A stretch of 64,000 bases of DNA from Ashinkailepas kermadecensis (Eukaryota; Arthropoda; Thecostraca; Neolepadidae): contig JAOTOM010003649.1 in the NCBI GenBank assembly GCA_034440615.1, forward strand, positions 62,001 through 126,000. Reading direction: 5' to 3'. Both the position numbers and the translations under genes were made by a program. Position 1 is the stretch's first letter. Each line of letters begins with the position of its first letter. Below the pieces are notes generated by a model. It had not been told where the DNA came from and searched no databases. It was given only the letters and a program-made list of their open reading frames with translations. Positions 11,210 to 26,746 of this stretch are shown piece after piece.

Positions 11210-11692
11210 GCATTGAACACTTACACTAGCATGGAATATTCGGTAGACGACTGCAAAGCACTCCTACAACGCCACATTCGCCAACATCAACAGAACAAAT
11301 GGACACAACACAACTCAACACAACACACATCCAACCACACCCACGCCATCAAACAAACAATAGGTACATGGAACTCATCAAATCAATCTCACCGACAAAA
11401 AGAGGTCATCCTCACTAGACTTAGAACCGGTTGCACAAAACTAACACAGCCTCAATTGGAGGGTGACCAATACACAACACCACACTGCGGCACCTGTAAC
11501 ACCACGTTAAGCATAAGCCACATCCTGCTAGAATGTAGTTGCTTTAGCTCCCAAAGACAACCACTTAAGGCATTCTGCCAAATAAAGGGCATCACCTTAT
11601 CGCTTTCATCGCTTATCGGTGACAAGCATCCAGAACTCCTTCAATTGCTATTTGAATATCTGTATGCCACACAACTAGCAGGGGCATTGTAG
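11210..11692 (+). pseudogene. ORF2 C-terminal Cys/His region
   Basis: Continues the RNase H frame after the nonsense codon. It contains VILTRLRTGCTKLTQPQL and HCGTCNTTLSISHILLEC, the 'CxxC...H....C' pattern common at the C-terminus of I/Jockey/R1-type ORF2 proteins and presumed to bind nucleic acid. The natural end is TAG at 11690-11692. Confidence 0.82.
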
Positions 11693-12050
11693 GCACCACA
11701 CCACCAACACTCACATCAACTCGCAATGCATGACCGCGAAACACTCGAAGGAAACACGTAAATTGCCATTCCCGCATGGCGTCGGGCGTACATGAGCCGA
11801 TTTGCTTCTCAATTAGAAATAAATGGCTGCCTAGCGGTGCCGTCGGAATTAGATGAACCGACTTGCTTTAGGAAAGCAAAAGCGAAAAATAAAAATAAAA
11901 ATTAGCATAACGTAAAACGACTACCCAGAGGAGCCATCGGACGTAGATGAGCCGATTTGCCTAGCAACTCATAACGTAAACGGCTACCCAGAGGAACAGC
12001 GGAAATAGAAGAGCCGAATTGCAAAACACCGTACTAACCCAACTGACAAC
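11693..12050 (+). other. Retrotransposon 3' UTR with repeated stem-loops
   Basis: Four related motifs of the form (R)TCGG-n11-CCGAY followed by TTGC occur at about 11780-11801, 11842-11862, 11936-11956 and 11998-12016. Two of them pair GTCGG/CCGAC and ATCGG/CCGAT, a compensatory change that supports real stems. Stem-loops at LINE 3' ends can serve as reverse-transcriptase recognition sites; that role here is inference. Confidence 0.65.
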
Positions 12051-12091
12051 CCTGCATGGCATGCTTAGACTAACCCGCTACTAACAACTAA

Positions 12092-12200
12092 ACCGCGGCA
12101 GCCGGCGTGATAGGCGGTGTGAACAATTACCTCCTTGTTCGCACGGTAAAGATCCCTCAGTGCTCTTCGATAAGAGTAGGCTAAAGCCGGCACCCTGGCA
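12092..12200 (+). other. Possible structured RNA segment
   Basis: Nested pairings are visible: GCCGGC near 12103 with GCCGGC near 12187, an inner near-perfect GTGTGAACAA/TTGTTCGCAC hairpin, and a small CTCTT-CGAT-AAGAG hairpin. It may belong to the retrotransposon 3' UTR or be separate. No known RNA class was matched. Confidence 0.3.
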
Positions 12201-12500
12201 AAATCAACTTCTCGTCACTCTCACAACACCCCCAACCCCACCCAAAACTACAAATTATTTTGTTGAGGAGTAAAGTAAAACTAAACCATTTAAACAACAG
12301 GAAACTGTCCCCAACCCAGACCATCGCCTTCAGCACCTAAAATATCACGCAAACTAACGTAAAATTCCTTAACGTAAATGTCCACTTGCCCAATCACACG
12401 CGCTCGCTTTATAGACAGACAGGTAACGTACTCGCTTTAAAGGCGGCGCAAATGACCTTCATGGTCCGGCACGCCTAAAAAAATCACTCTCCCCCCACCC
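12201..12500. other. Unassigned DNA between element and palindromes
   Basis: No gene or repeat seen. It could still be the 3' end of the retrotransposon. Confidence 0.4.
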
Positions 12501-12643
12501 CTGCAGCTCTTCTGAAGAGCTGCAGGAAAGACTGAGGAGGTGTCCTAAGCTAAACGCTTAGGACACCTCCTCAGTCGATTTATAGAGCTATCTTTCAGTT
12601 CTTTGTAGCTTTCACGGGGGTATCCTTCAAAGGATACCCCGTG
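12501..12643. repeat. Cluster of three perfect or near-perfect palindromes
   Basis: Palindrome 1 (12501-12525) has 12-bp arms CTGCAGCTCTTC and a 1-nt centre. Palindrome 2 (12530-12576) has perfect 21-bp arms beginning GACTGAGGAGG and a 5-nt loop TAAAC. Palindrome 3 (12613-12643) has 11-bp arms GGGGTATCCTT with a 2-nt loop, extended by CAC/GTG past one bulged G. All three would form strong hairpins in either DNA or RNA. Function is unknown. Confidence 0.95.
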
Positions 12644-17497
<4,854 letters not shown>

Positions 17498-19465
17498 TTA
17501 AGCACGGCGAGTCCATGGACTTAGTAGCTGCGCCTTTCGCTTCATGATGACCTCGCAGACAAGAAGCATCACGGAGAAACATATGCCAGCCAACAGCAAA
17601 GAGTACACGAGACCGAAATGTTCGTATCCGAGACCCTGGGTAACATCTATCAGTTCAAAGTCATCAGATTCAGGACATTTCACAAATGCCGCCTTCAACT
17701 CTGGATGGAAATGTTGCGTCATTTTGCTTATGATGCCGAGCTGCCGCATCCTCAGGATGTAGTCGTTGAAAATATCTCGGAACGGGAAGTTGCTTCTGAA
17801 GGCGAGGCTTGCCCTGAGGGTCGATGTTTCCAAGGGCCACATGCAGCTGGCGCAGGTAGCTTGCCACGGCGAACACCCCAGATACAGCATCATGTCTGCG
17901 GCAAACATAGCCACCGCCGTGAGCGGCGGCAACGCTCTGTTGTAGTCCTCCGGGGCGATATACGCTTGCTCCTGAACGCCACTTGTTGGGATGAGATACT
18001 CTGTACTTTTAAAGGCGGAAGCGAACCTCCAGCCAGAGCTGAGGGCGTCCTTAACGCTGTAGAAGGGCAGCGTGGAACGGTTTATGGCCATCCAGGCCAG
18101 CAGCACTGCTGTGTAGCATGCGTAGAAGAAGAACGACGCCAGGAAGCAGGCGGCCAGCGCCGTGCGCGACGAGATCAGACGAAAGCGAGTGTCGGGGCCC
18201 TGCTGACACAGGACGCCGATGACGATCAGCAGCCAGGAGGAGGGACTGGTGTCAGGTGGCGGCTCTTGCCGCTCCGCCGAGCCCGCTCTGGCGCCGCCCT
18301 TCCCACTGCTCTCAGACAGAACAGCTCGCTGTCGGCCTCCGAACGTGAGCCTCGCTGCCGGTGGCGCCGCCGCCCGGCAGTACGCCAACACCGCCGTCTC
18401 AGTCTTGGCCGCTGCCCACAGGATGGCGGCCATGCCGACGACGTACGCCGAGATGGCCGTCCAGGCGGTGGCGGTGAACGGCTTAAGGAAGGTCTCGGCG
18501 CTGGCGTGGCTCGCAGATCGTGCGATGCAGTAACCGTACTCGTCGTTGTAGAGCGGCGTGGAGAAGTCGATCACTTCTTGTCGGCCCGGCGTGTTCAACA
18601 GAAAACAGCCGGCGACGTCCAACTCGGCCCGCTTCAGCTGCTCCACAAGCAGTACATAGACGGAGCCGTTGCCTTGCGGCTGAACCCTGTGCAACTCCAT
18701 ATCGAACTGCAGGATCCGCTGCAGGTAGACCAGAAGCTCTCCGGCAAAGCCACCTGCCAGCTTGCCGTCCTTGACGAGAGCGACGTCGGTATTTCCGTCT
18801 TCCGGGATGACCCCTACCCTAAGAGTGGTGCCCTGCATTACTCCGCGAGACCAGTCGGCGGGAACCACGAGCTGGTGAAGTGTCAGCTTGCCGTCGACGC
18901 AGTGTGCCAGCGGCCGCTCTGCACGCCTGTTGTTCCAGTTATGGCCCGTGAAAAACTCCACCGTGTCGTTGAAAACCATGGCAGTGGTAACAGTCTGCGA
19001 GAAGCCAGTTAGGAAATAACCTACTCGTGTGTTCGGGACCCGCTCGGCCACTACAAGCAATCTCCGCTTGACAGTCCAAGCGGAAACATCTAGAGATGAG
19101 ACGGGCGTGTCCCGCGACACCACCCAGACGACGTCTTTGATAGCGCTGGAGGCCTTGGAGGAGAGGAAGTTTGCAATTGCATCGGTTGTTCGGACTGCTC
19201 CATTCGGTGGCTTGCCAAGAAATGCTGCGAATATGTGCCTGGAGGACAGTGCCTGCATCAATGCGGCGCGATCCTTCAAGGGCGGATATTTCCCAGTCGG
19301 CAGATACTCATACGCCACGTTGAGTTGCATCATGTTCTGGCTGATCGCATAGTGAGCCAGGCACTCCATCTGGTGTTGTGTCAAATGCATGGCACCCAAG
19401 ATAGCCTGCAGATGGACACAGCAACAGACTACACCCGTCAACGCAAGAGAACGACGAGCAACCAT
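17498..19465 (-). CDS. Ionotropic receptor (IR), divergent chemosensory type
   Basis: A 655-residue intronless member of the variant ionotropic glutamate receptor family, which forms ligand-gated cation channels in chemosensory neurons of arthropods. A hydrophobic leader covers about residues 4-25 and is followed by a divergent extracellular N-terminal region. The first ligand-binding lobe is about 213-315 (TLRVGVIPEDG... VIDFSTPLYNDEYGY). Membrane segments are M1 about 334-353, pore loop about 408-424 with WLLIVIGVLCQQG, M2 about 435-459 and M3 about 614-640. The second lobe lies between M2 and M3. A low-complexity insertion at about 365-407 separates M1 from the pore. The QQG motif and M1-P-M2-lobe-M3 order are diagnostic. 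The length fits IRs without the large amino-terminal domain. The canonical glutamate-binding residues are not evident, so the ligand is unknown. The start is the first Met, directly before the leader. Confidence 0.92.
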   Translation of the reverse strand: MVARRSLALTGVVCCCVHLQAILGAMHLTQHQMECLAHYAISQNMMQLNVAYEYLPTGKYPPLKDRAALMQALSSRHIFAAFLGKPPNGAVRTTDAIANFLSSKASSAIKDVVWVVSRDTPVSSLDVSAWTVKRRLLVVAERVPNTRVGYFLTGFSQTVTTAMVFNDTVEFFTGHNWNNRRAERPLAHCVDGKLTLHQLVVPADWSRGVMQGTTLRVGVIPEDGNTDVALVKDGKLAGGFAGELLVYLQRILQFDMELHRVQPQGNGSVYVLLVEQLKRAELDVAGCFLLNTPGRQEVIDFSTPLYNDEYGYCIARSASHASAETFLKPFTATAWTAISAYVVGMAAILWAAAKTETAVLAYCRAAAPPAARLTFGGRQRAVLSESSGKGGARAGSAERQEPPPDTSPSSWLLIVIGVLCQQGPDTRFRLISSRTALAACFLASFFFYACYTAVLLAWMAINRSTLPFYSVKDALSSGWRFASAFKSTEYLIPTSGVQEQAYIAPEDYNRALPPLTAVAMFAADMMLYLGCSPWQATCASCMWPLETSTLRASLAFRSNFPFRDIFNDYILRMRQLGIISKMTQHFHPELKAAFVKCPESDDFELIDVTQGLGYEHFGLVYSLLLAGICFSVMLLVCEVIMKRKAQLLSPWTRRA

Positions 19466-20639
19466 CTTGGACGCATCGATTCCGGAGTTTGCCAGTAACG
19501 TGGTCAGTCACTTACCTCACACCTCACTCGCCCACATCTACTTAGTCATCATCAATTGCGTATGCTAAGCACCTGGCAATTTGCGAGATTGTGAGCCGGC
19601 CGATGTAGAATCCGCAATCTCCTGAGTCTTCTGCTGGCACGGCTCCAACCGCTTCTCACTCCTTAATCACGGTCACGTGAAGATGCCCCTTCCACACCAC
19701 TGTCGGCTGCTGTGATGTTTGACAAGTCCCCTCTTCTGTTTTCTGCATCGGTCAGACGGTATGTTTGGGATGCCACTGCCGCAGTGACTAGCAGTGGGTA
19801 CGTGGCGACAGCCCGCTCTCACCCGGTGCAGTGGCCAACTGGCGACCCGTTTCCAATTGCCATCAGGTGCGACTACTCGCCGCCACACTACTCAGCGCCG
19901 TCAATTTTGACATAATGTGCTTTGAAGCCGTTCAAATAGAGCTACTAATTAATGTGCTGAGCCGTGCAAAGAGAGGTTATGCCTGCCACTTAAGAGGCGG
20001 TTCGAGCGTGAATGTGCATCAACATGGCGACAGAATGGACCTACAGTACACCAGCAATAGTGGCAAGGACAGGGTCGTCAGACAGGGGGAGCAGTCTGGG
20101 TAATTCGACACGGAAAATTTAAATAATAAACCAGTCCGCAATACAAAAACATCACAGTTAGTAGTGAAGAGTGCAAATTTGATCTGGTCAAGTGTATCCC
20201 ATAGCATACTGGTTCGAATCGAAAGAAAATAGTCCTTCTCAAACAGACAGACTAATCCGCCTCTGCAATGCATGGTTAGTGGGGCTTCTGCTGCATACTG
20301 ATACAATGGCCGACGCTACTGTCAACAACACTCGCACACGAAATTGTGTGCCAGGGTCGATCAATACAGGCAGAGCGCCTCATGTGTCATCGTGACAATC
20401 CACATATAAATGCATGCTACGTTTTCCAGGCCACACCTATGAACGTTGGGCAGGTGGCATTCAGCGTTGTTAGTCGGTGGAAGCTTTCAGCAAATCGCAC
20501 GTTTACGCCCACACACACACACACATGAATTTCTTGTTTGCAGCTTTCACCAAGAACGGTTTCGTCATGAAGGTTAGTTATCAAATGGAGAAACGACGCC
20601 ATTTGATTGTTTGACAATGGAGCGACGACGCCTGCCGTG
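19466..20639. other. 5' flank of the ionotropic receptor gene
   Basis: Should contain the receptor promoter, but no TATA box or initiator can be assigned. On the - strand a strong donor-like GAG|GTAAGTG lies at about 19514-19523, upstream of the start codon; with no acceptor before the ATG its meaning is unclear. No other gene is recognised. Confidence 0.4.
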
Positions 20640-21435
20640 ACCATACAAGGCGGCCACCGGTGGTCGTGACCACCGACAGTGACCAATATGTCAGCCGTGA
20701 CCATACACCACGGCTGGTCATGACCACCTGTAGTGGTCAATATAACAGCCGTGACCATACAAGGCGGCCACCGGTGGTCACCAGTGTTCAATATGGCAGT
20801 CGTGGCCCATACACCGCAGATGGTCGTGACCACCGGCAGTGGTCAATATGGCAGCCGTGATCATACACCGCGGCTGGTCGTGACCTCTGGTAGTGGTCAA
20901 TATGGCAACCGTGACCATATACCACGGCTGGTCGTGACCACCGGCAGTGGTCAATATGGCAACCGTGATCATACACCGCGGCTGGTCGTGACCTCTGGTA
21001 GTGGTCAATATGGCAGCCGTGACCATATACCACGGCTGGTCGTGACCACCGGCAGTGGTCAATATGGTAGCCATGTCCATACACCACGGCTGGTCGTGAC
21101 CAACTGTAGAGGTTAATATAACAGCCGTTACCATACAAGGCGGCCACCGATGGTCGTGACCACCGACAGTGACCAATAAGGCAGTCGTGGCCCATACACC
21201 GCAGATGGTCGTGACCACCGGCAGTGGTCAATATGCCAGTCGTGGTCCATACACCGCGGCTGGTCGGGACCATCGGCAGTGGTCAATATGGCAGCCGTGA
21301 CCATACACAGCGGCTGGTCGTGACCACCGGCAGTGGTCAATATGGCAGCCGTGACCATATACCACGGCTGGTCGTGACCACCGGCAGTGGTCAATATGGC
21401 AGCCGTGATCGATATGGCAGCCACGCCACTCGACT
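20640..21435. repeat. 54-bp minisatellite of paired hairpin units, about 14 copies
   Basis: GGTCAATATGGCAGCCGTGA recurs at 54-bp steps (for example 20841, 20895, 20949, 21003, 21057). Each unit has two inverted repeats: CAGCCGTG/CACGGCTG with a 9-nt loop, and TGGTC-GT-GACCA. Some units carry CGCGGCTG in the second arm, keeping a G-T pair. Several units are truncated or merged. Open frames across it are artefacts. Confidence 0.93.
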
Positions 21436-23915
21436 GTGATAGGCAGCCTTCGCAGGGGAATATGGCAGCCAACTGATGTACCACAGGGTCCCACCGGTAA
21501 AGCCGTGACGGCGAGACGACACAGCTGCCATGCTGAATATAGACGATGTGAAACGTCGATATGGAGGCGGCAGGACTGTCACTCGTTGTCTTGTGGAGAG
21601 GGGATGTTTGTTGAAAGTATGACAAGGGCTCACTATGGTGCCATGTATTCATGAGAGTTTAAATATGAGCTGTGATATGACTCGCAACAAATGCACCATA
21701 TTTGTGTTGTGTTCTATGTATGCAGCTAGTTTGTGCTTCACATTCCAAATAGGTGAGAGGTATTTGGTTCATTTGTCTTTGTTGGTCAGTCAAGCCTTGA
21801 CCTAAACAGACATTTCTGGGTGATGGGCGAAATAGGACGTTTCCAGGCCATTTTATGTGATTTCTGGTGAATGGAACGCCTAGTAGGGCATCAAATCTGG
21901 TCATAAAAGCGGGCCAAACAGCTTGGATTTGCGGAAATGGCTTCTTTAGATAGCAAATATCAATTGACAGATGATTTTAAGACGGAATCTGACAGAACTC
22001 GTCCTGGTGCATCGCTTTCGTGTAAGATATTTCTTTTAATCTGTAAAATTATATATTTTTTAACCCACCCCGTCTCCGGGGTATTTCCCCCCCACCGAAA
22101 ACTTCCGCAGATAACTAAAAAAAAGGCACGCGCTTTGGCATGTTGTGTGAAAATGTTGAGGTCAGGTCAACTACGGTCAACGAGTTATTGAAGGTCAAGT
22201 GAGGTCATCTCCAAAAAAGTTCAACCAGTCGCAAGGCTTTAACGGATAAAGATAGCAGAATAAAACGTTCAGCGTTTGCTTACTTTTTGGGTTGGAACGA
22301 AATGCACCTGAGGAACTTATCCCTTTTATCGTTTTTGATGACGTATTAGTGTTGCATATTTGCCAATTATGGATAAAATCAAATATTCTGGCTAAAGTAA
22401 GAATTTTATGAGGACAAGATGACTTCGAACAACGTTTTGCGGTCCGTTTTACCCATTAGAAAAAGAACAATGAACGAAAATGGAAAACTCAAAATTTTTA
22501 AAAGATCAAAAACATAAAATGTTGATTTGTGGGTGGGCAAACATTTTAGGGCCATGTTCAATTTTGCCTTACTTTTTCGATTCTAAATATTTTTTTTTAA
22601 TCTCCCCTAAGATGAACTCTCCAGAGCCAAAAACATAATGTCAGTCGTGATCAAATAGACACCCTAATGACGCCACGTATGGAGGCGATACAATTGTGTG
22701 TGGTTTCTGACCCTACTCTTCGAACCCTTTCCGATGACACCTCTTTCGTGTCCGTGCGACATTTAATTTGGAGATTAGAGGGGGAGGGCATTTATTACCC
22801 CCCCCCCCCAGAGATAGGTGTGCTATCTGACCGGAAGGTCGAGTTAATTTTGATCGGATTAACGCAGGTTAACGTGTTAACTTTGAAATTGCATGTGCAT
22901 TCAGCAATTTGTAGGGCTTTGAGTATGGCATATTTCAGTGACTTCTGAACAGGTATAGCCAGCAGCCAACGACACATATTTTCTTTGATGGAAAGTCAAT
23001 TTTGAGTTCAAGCATTTTTGCAACATGAATTTTACATCTTTGTTGATTTTGACTTGTTTTGTTCTTCTACGCCTGCCAGAGGTCTGACTTTTCTTTGCAT
23101 CAAACTTCTCTTCGGTGTATGCTTTTCTTTTCTAACGCTGATTGTGAAAAAAATCGGAGACATTAAAAAAAAAATAGTTCGGAAAAATTTCAACTTGGAA
23201 AGTTCATACACAAAGCCATACCTCTGGTAATGTGAGGATCGCTCACGGTTTCAATCTGGCTTACCGATACTTCAGCAACATTTTTTCTTGTTATTCGCTT
23301 TGTATGGCGAGTATAAAGATCGACACAGTGACTATCACCATTGTTTGTAGTGTTCATGCACGTCGAAAAAAAATTCACCACGTCCTCTTTCCATCAGGCG
23401 TTTTTCGAAAACTGATTCGTACACTACTCCGGCTCTGCCAAGCCTGTTACCGTTTCCTCCCCGATGTCAACCACTCTGTTGTCCGCCGGCATCATCGCCG
23501 GCGCCTTTATCCACCAGGCTGGAGAGTATTGAGCTATGTACGGATGGAGATTACGGATATATGTACGGATTACGGATGGGGTGGGGGGTGGGGGGTGGGG
23601 GGTGGGGGGGGGAGACATACGCGAGACCAACACCTCGGCATATATTTGCCTTGAACACATAGTCATCAGCAGTCCACAAAGACCCAATGCCTTTTCTTTA
23701 GCACAAACTGATAAACCTGCCTAACACTTGATCGCGGACACAGTGATCCTCATGTTTGTTATCAGCACATACCTACCGCCATCGCCAGATTCAATATGTA
23801 GGTAATAGAACTTGATTTAATAGGGTCGGGTTGTGTTGATTCCATGTGTGATGTTCTTCAATACATATCAGCTGCTCCGAAGTAAAATTGCGTCGCTACT
23901 TTTAAATAACCCATG
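21436..23915. other. AT-rich gene-poor interval
   Basis: AGGTCA-type words occur at 22160-22215. 23573-23612 is (GGGGTGG)n with strong G-quadruplex potential on the + strand. A GC-rich patch at 23440-23535 encodes a short hydrophobic peptide (MSTTLLSAGIIAGAFIHQ) that could be an exon but matches nothing I know. No gene is supported. Confidence 0.4.
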
Positions 23916-26737
23916 ATGTCCATGATATTAGCAACGCATTCGCATTTGCATTTAGCATCCTATTCGCATACTCTCCGATATCGTCATTTTTCAGGATATG
24001 ATCTTTGTCGCTTGCAAAAGCAATGCAAACAACAATTATTCAGTAGGACGAGCAGTTCAATCTCCAGAGGTCAAGAAAGATCATTCGGGTCAAAAACCAG
24101 GTACCGCATACAATTCAAAGTATTTCACTTAGATGAATGATTTGAACGCCTAGATCTCCGTGTCCATCTAAAATGCAGCACATCGAATTACATGACATTT
24201 AATGTCATAGTTTGACCTCAGTTCACCAAAGTTGGTTTTACTCATGCACTATATCTATTTACGGGGTACCAAATAAAATCTTCGTGACACATTGGATATG
24301 CCTAATTTTTGCAGGTAATAGTCTACATAGCACGTACATAGGGCACATCGATCAAAATGTCCCGTCATGGTCACCGATTCACTTAGCGTTCGCAAAAAAA
24401 ATCCAAAATTAACAAATATGCCAAATTCTTGTGTACCCGATAACATCCGCAATATTTTACGTGGCACCACGAAATAACACCCAGACATTGGGTACGGATT
24501 GTGTTGCTCACGGATGCAACACATGCAAGCGTTTGATCTACAATCTCAAAGTTTGACCTATATTCACAAAATATTGTTTTGACCTTGCAATATTGTCATC
24601 TACGGGGTATCGAATAATACCTTCCTAAATACATTCATCGGATGGACATTAGCGCCGAATAATCTCCCATCGGGCAAGAAAGCAGCACATCCAAGCATGC
24701 CATCTTCAAGGTCACCATTTGAACTCCGGTCAACGAATACTTTAGCATTGCACACTATGGGAAAATTACGAGGTACCGAATAACATCTTTCTGAATACAT
24801 TTATCGGATGGATATTAGGGTCGAATAATCGTCCACGAGCAAGGAAGCAGCACATATGAGCATGTGACCTTCAAGGTCAGCGTTTGACCCCAGGTCAGTT
24901 TTGATGAAATTCAGAAAATGAAGGTGTTCCACTGTGGTACCGTATGTGGGCCAAACGAGGCGTTGAATGTAGACTATTTCAATGCTGATGCATGCACTAT
25001 CAATACAAGAAGCAGCACACTGCGTGACCTGACCGCTATCGATGACGCATTTCATCAGGTAGCACTAGCATTCTATTTGGCAACACAATCAGAAACGCAT
25101 TCACTAATACCCTTCGATTCGTCTGAAAATTTAACACAAACTTCGCTAGCCTACATGCCCCACGATAATTTTTTTACGTTACGACGAACCCTTTCGCCTA
25201 CAGAGGCCAAAACACCAGCGAGGTCAAATCTGGGTTACCGTATAGCTTGCCGGATAAATCATTTATTTGAATGATTCAAACGCTTGTGCCACCGCTATCA
25301 AGGTGGCATACAGCACACCAAGTCAAAAGTGGTCCACTGGGGTATCGTATCTCAACACCGATGCATGCACTAGTAATACAAGAAGCAGCACTGAATCTGA
25401 ATTTCAACAAATTTGGTGAACAACTTGGCCTCGCTGACCTTTTGGCTTCTGTAGGTGAAAGGATCGGTCGTAGCAAAAAAATAGTTTTGTGGAGCAGGAA
25501 CCTGCGAAGGTTGTGTCAAATTTTCGGACGAATCGGAGGATATTGGTGAATGCCTTTCTGAATGCGTTGCTGAATGGGATGCCATTGCTACCTGATGAAA
25601 TGCGCCATCGATAGAGGTCAGGTCACGCCGTGTGCTGCTTCTTGTGTTTATAGTGCATGCATCAGTGTTGAGATAGTACACATTCAATGCTTCGTTTGGC
25701 CCACATACGGTACCCCAGTGGACTACTTTTATGTTCTGAATTTCTTCAAACCTGACTTGAGGTCCAACGCTGACCTTGAAGGTCCCATGCTTGGATGTTC
25801 TACTTTCTTGCTCGGTGGGTGATTATTCGACGCTAATATCCATCCGATAAATGCATTCAGGAAGATGCTTTTCCGTACCTCCTAATTTTCCCATAGTGTG
25901 TAATGTTAAAGTATTCGTTGACCGGAGGTCAAGTGGTGACCTTGAAGGTGACATGCTTGGATGTGCTGCTTTCTTGCCCGATGGGAGATTATTCGGCGCT
26001 AATTTTCATCTGATGAATGTATTTAGGAAGGTATTATTCGGTACCCCGTACAAGACAGTAGTGCAAGGTCAAAACAATATTTGTGAACGTAAGTCAAACT
26101 TTGAGATTGTAGATCAAACGCTTCATTGTGCTGCATCCATGAACCATACCCAATGCCTGGGTGTTATTTCGTGGTGGTGTCAGGTAAAATATTACGGATG
26201 TTATCGGGTACACAATAATTTGGCATAATTGCTATTTTGTGATTTTGTTTGCGAACGGTACTGAGTCGGTGACCATGACGGGACATTTTGATCGATGTGC
26301 TCTATGTATGTGTTATATGGACTATTACCTGCAAACATTAGATATATCCAATGTTTCACCATGATTTTATTCAGTACCCCGTGCATAGATATGTAGATAT
26401 TATGCATGAGTAAAACCAACTCTGGTGACCTGAGGTCAAACTATGACATTGCAGGTCATGTAATTCGATGTACTGCATCTTTGATGGACAGCGGACATCT
26501 AGGCGTTGGAATCATTCATCTAAGTGAAATACTTTGATTTTATGCGGTACCCCGTTCTCGATCCAAATGACATTTCTTGACCTCTGGAGATCGAACTGCT
26601 CATCGTACTGAATAATTGCTGTTTGCCTTACTTTTGCAAGCGACAAAGACCATATGCTGAAAAAAGGAACGAAATCGGAGTGTATGCGAATAGGATGCTA
26701 AATGCAAATGCGAATGCGTTGCTAATATCATGAATAT
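23916..26737. mobile_element. Foldback (FB-like) transposon with 1.3-kb inverted arms
   Basis: Left arm 23916-25225 and right arm 25427-26737 are inverted copies. Paired positions sum to 50652-50653 at nearly every landmark, so net indels are few. The arms are separated by a spacer of about 200 bp. The element is bordered on both sides by the 9-bp direct repeat TAACCCATG (23907-23915 and 26738-26746), the expected target-site duplication. Terminal sequences read AT.T.CATGATATTAGC inward from both ends. Each arm consists of about six 167-bp monomers marked by GGTACCG (left: 24100, 24265, about 24432, 24606, 24772, 24936; right, inverted: 25709, 25875, 26040, 26206, 26373, 26546). Long inverted arms of tandem subrepeats plus a 9-bp duplication are the hallmarks of Drosophila Foldback elements, which are linked to the Mutator group. 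No transposase is encoded, so it is non-autonomous. Confidence 0.88.
25226..25426. other. Central spacer of the foldback element
   Basis: Unpaired in the large palindrome but related to arm monomers: GGTATCGTATCTCAACACCG, TGCATGCACTA and ATACAAGAAGCAGCAC recur here in direct orientation relative to the left arm. It looks like a remnant monomer that was not mirrored. Confidence 0.7.
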
Positions 26738-26746
26738 TAACCCATG

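Larger units (their letters stand above)
10036..12050 (+). mobile_element. 5'-truncated non-LTR retrotransposon, I/Jockey-like with RNase H
   Basis: A LINE copy that keeps only the C-terminal part of ORF2: the end of reverse transcriptase, an RNase H domain, a Cys/His region and the 3' UTR. The catalytic YADD block and everything before it are missing, as expected from incomplete target-primed reverse transcription. RNase H within ORF2 is typical of the I, R1, LOA and related clades. A frameshift near 10693 and an in-frame stop at 11207 make it inactive. The right end is not defined because no A-tail or short 3' repeat was found; 12050 is a minimum. Confidence 0.85.

Noticed and set aside
19505..19530. 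Upstream non-coding exon of the ionotropic receptor ending at a GAG|GTAAGTG donor
   Set aside because: No acceptor is found between the donor and the start codon, so the intron cannot be completed.
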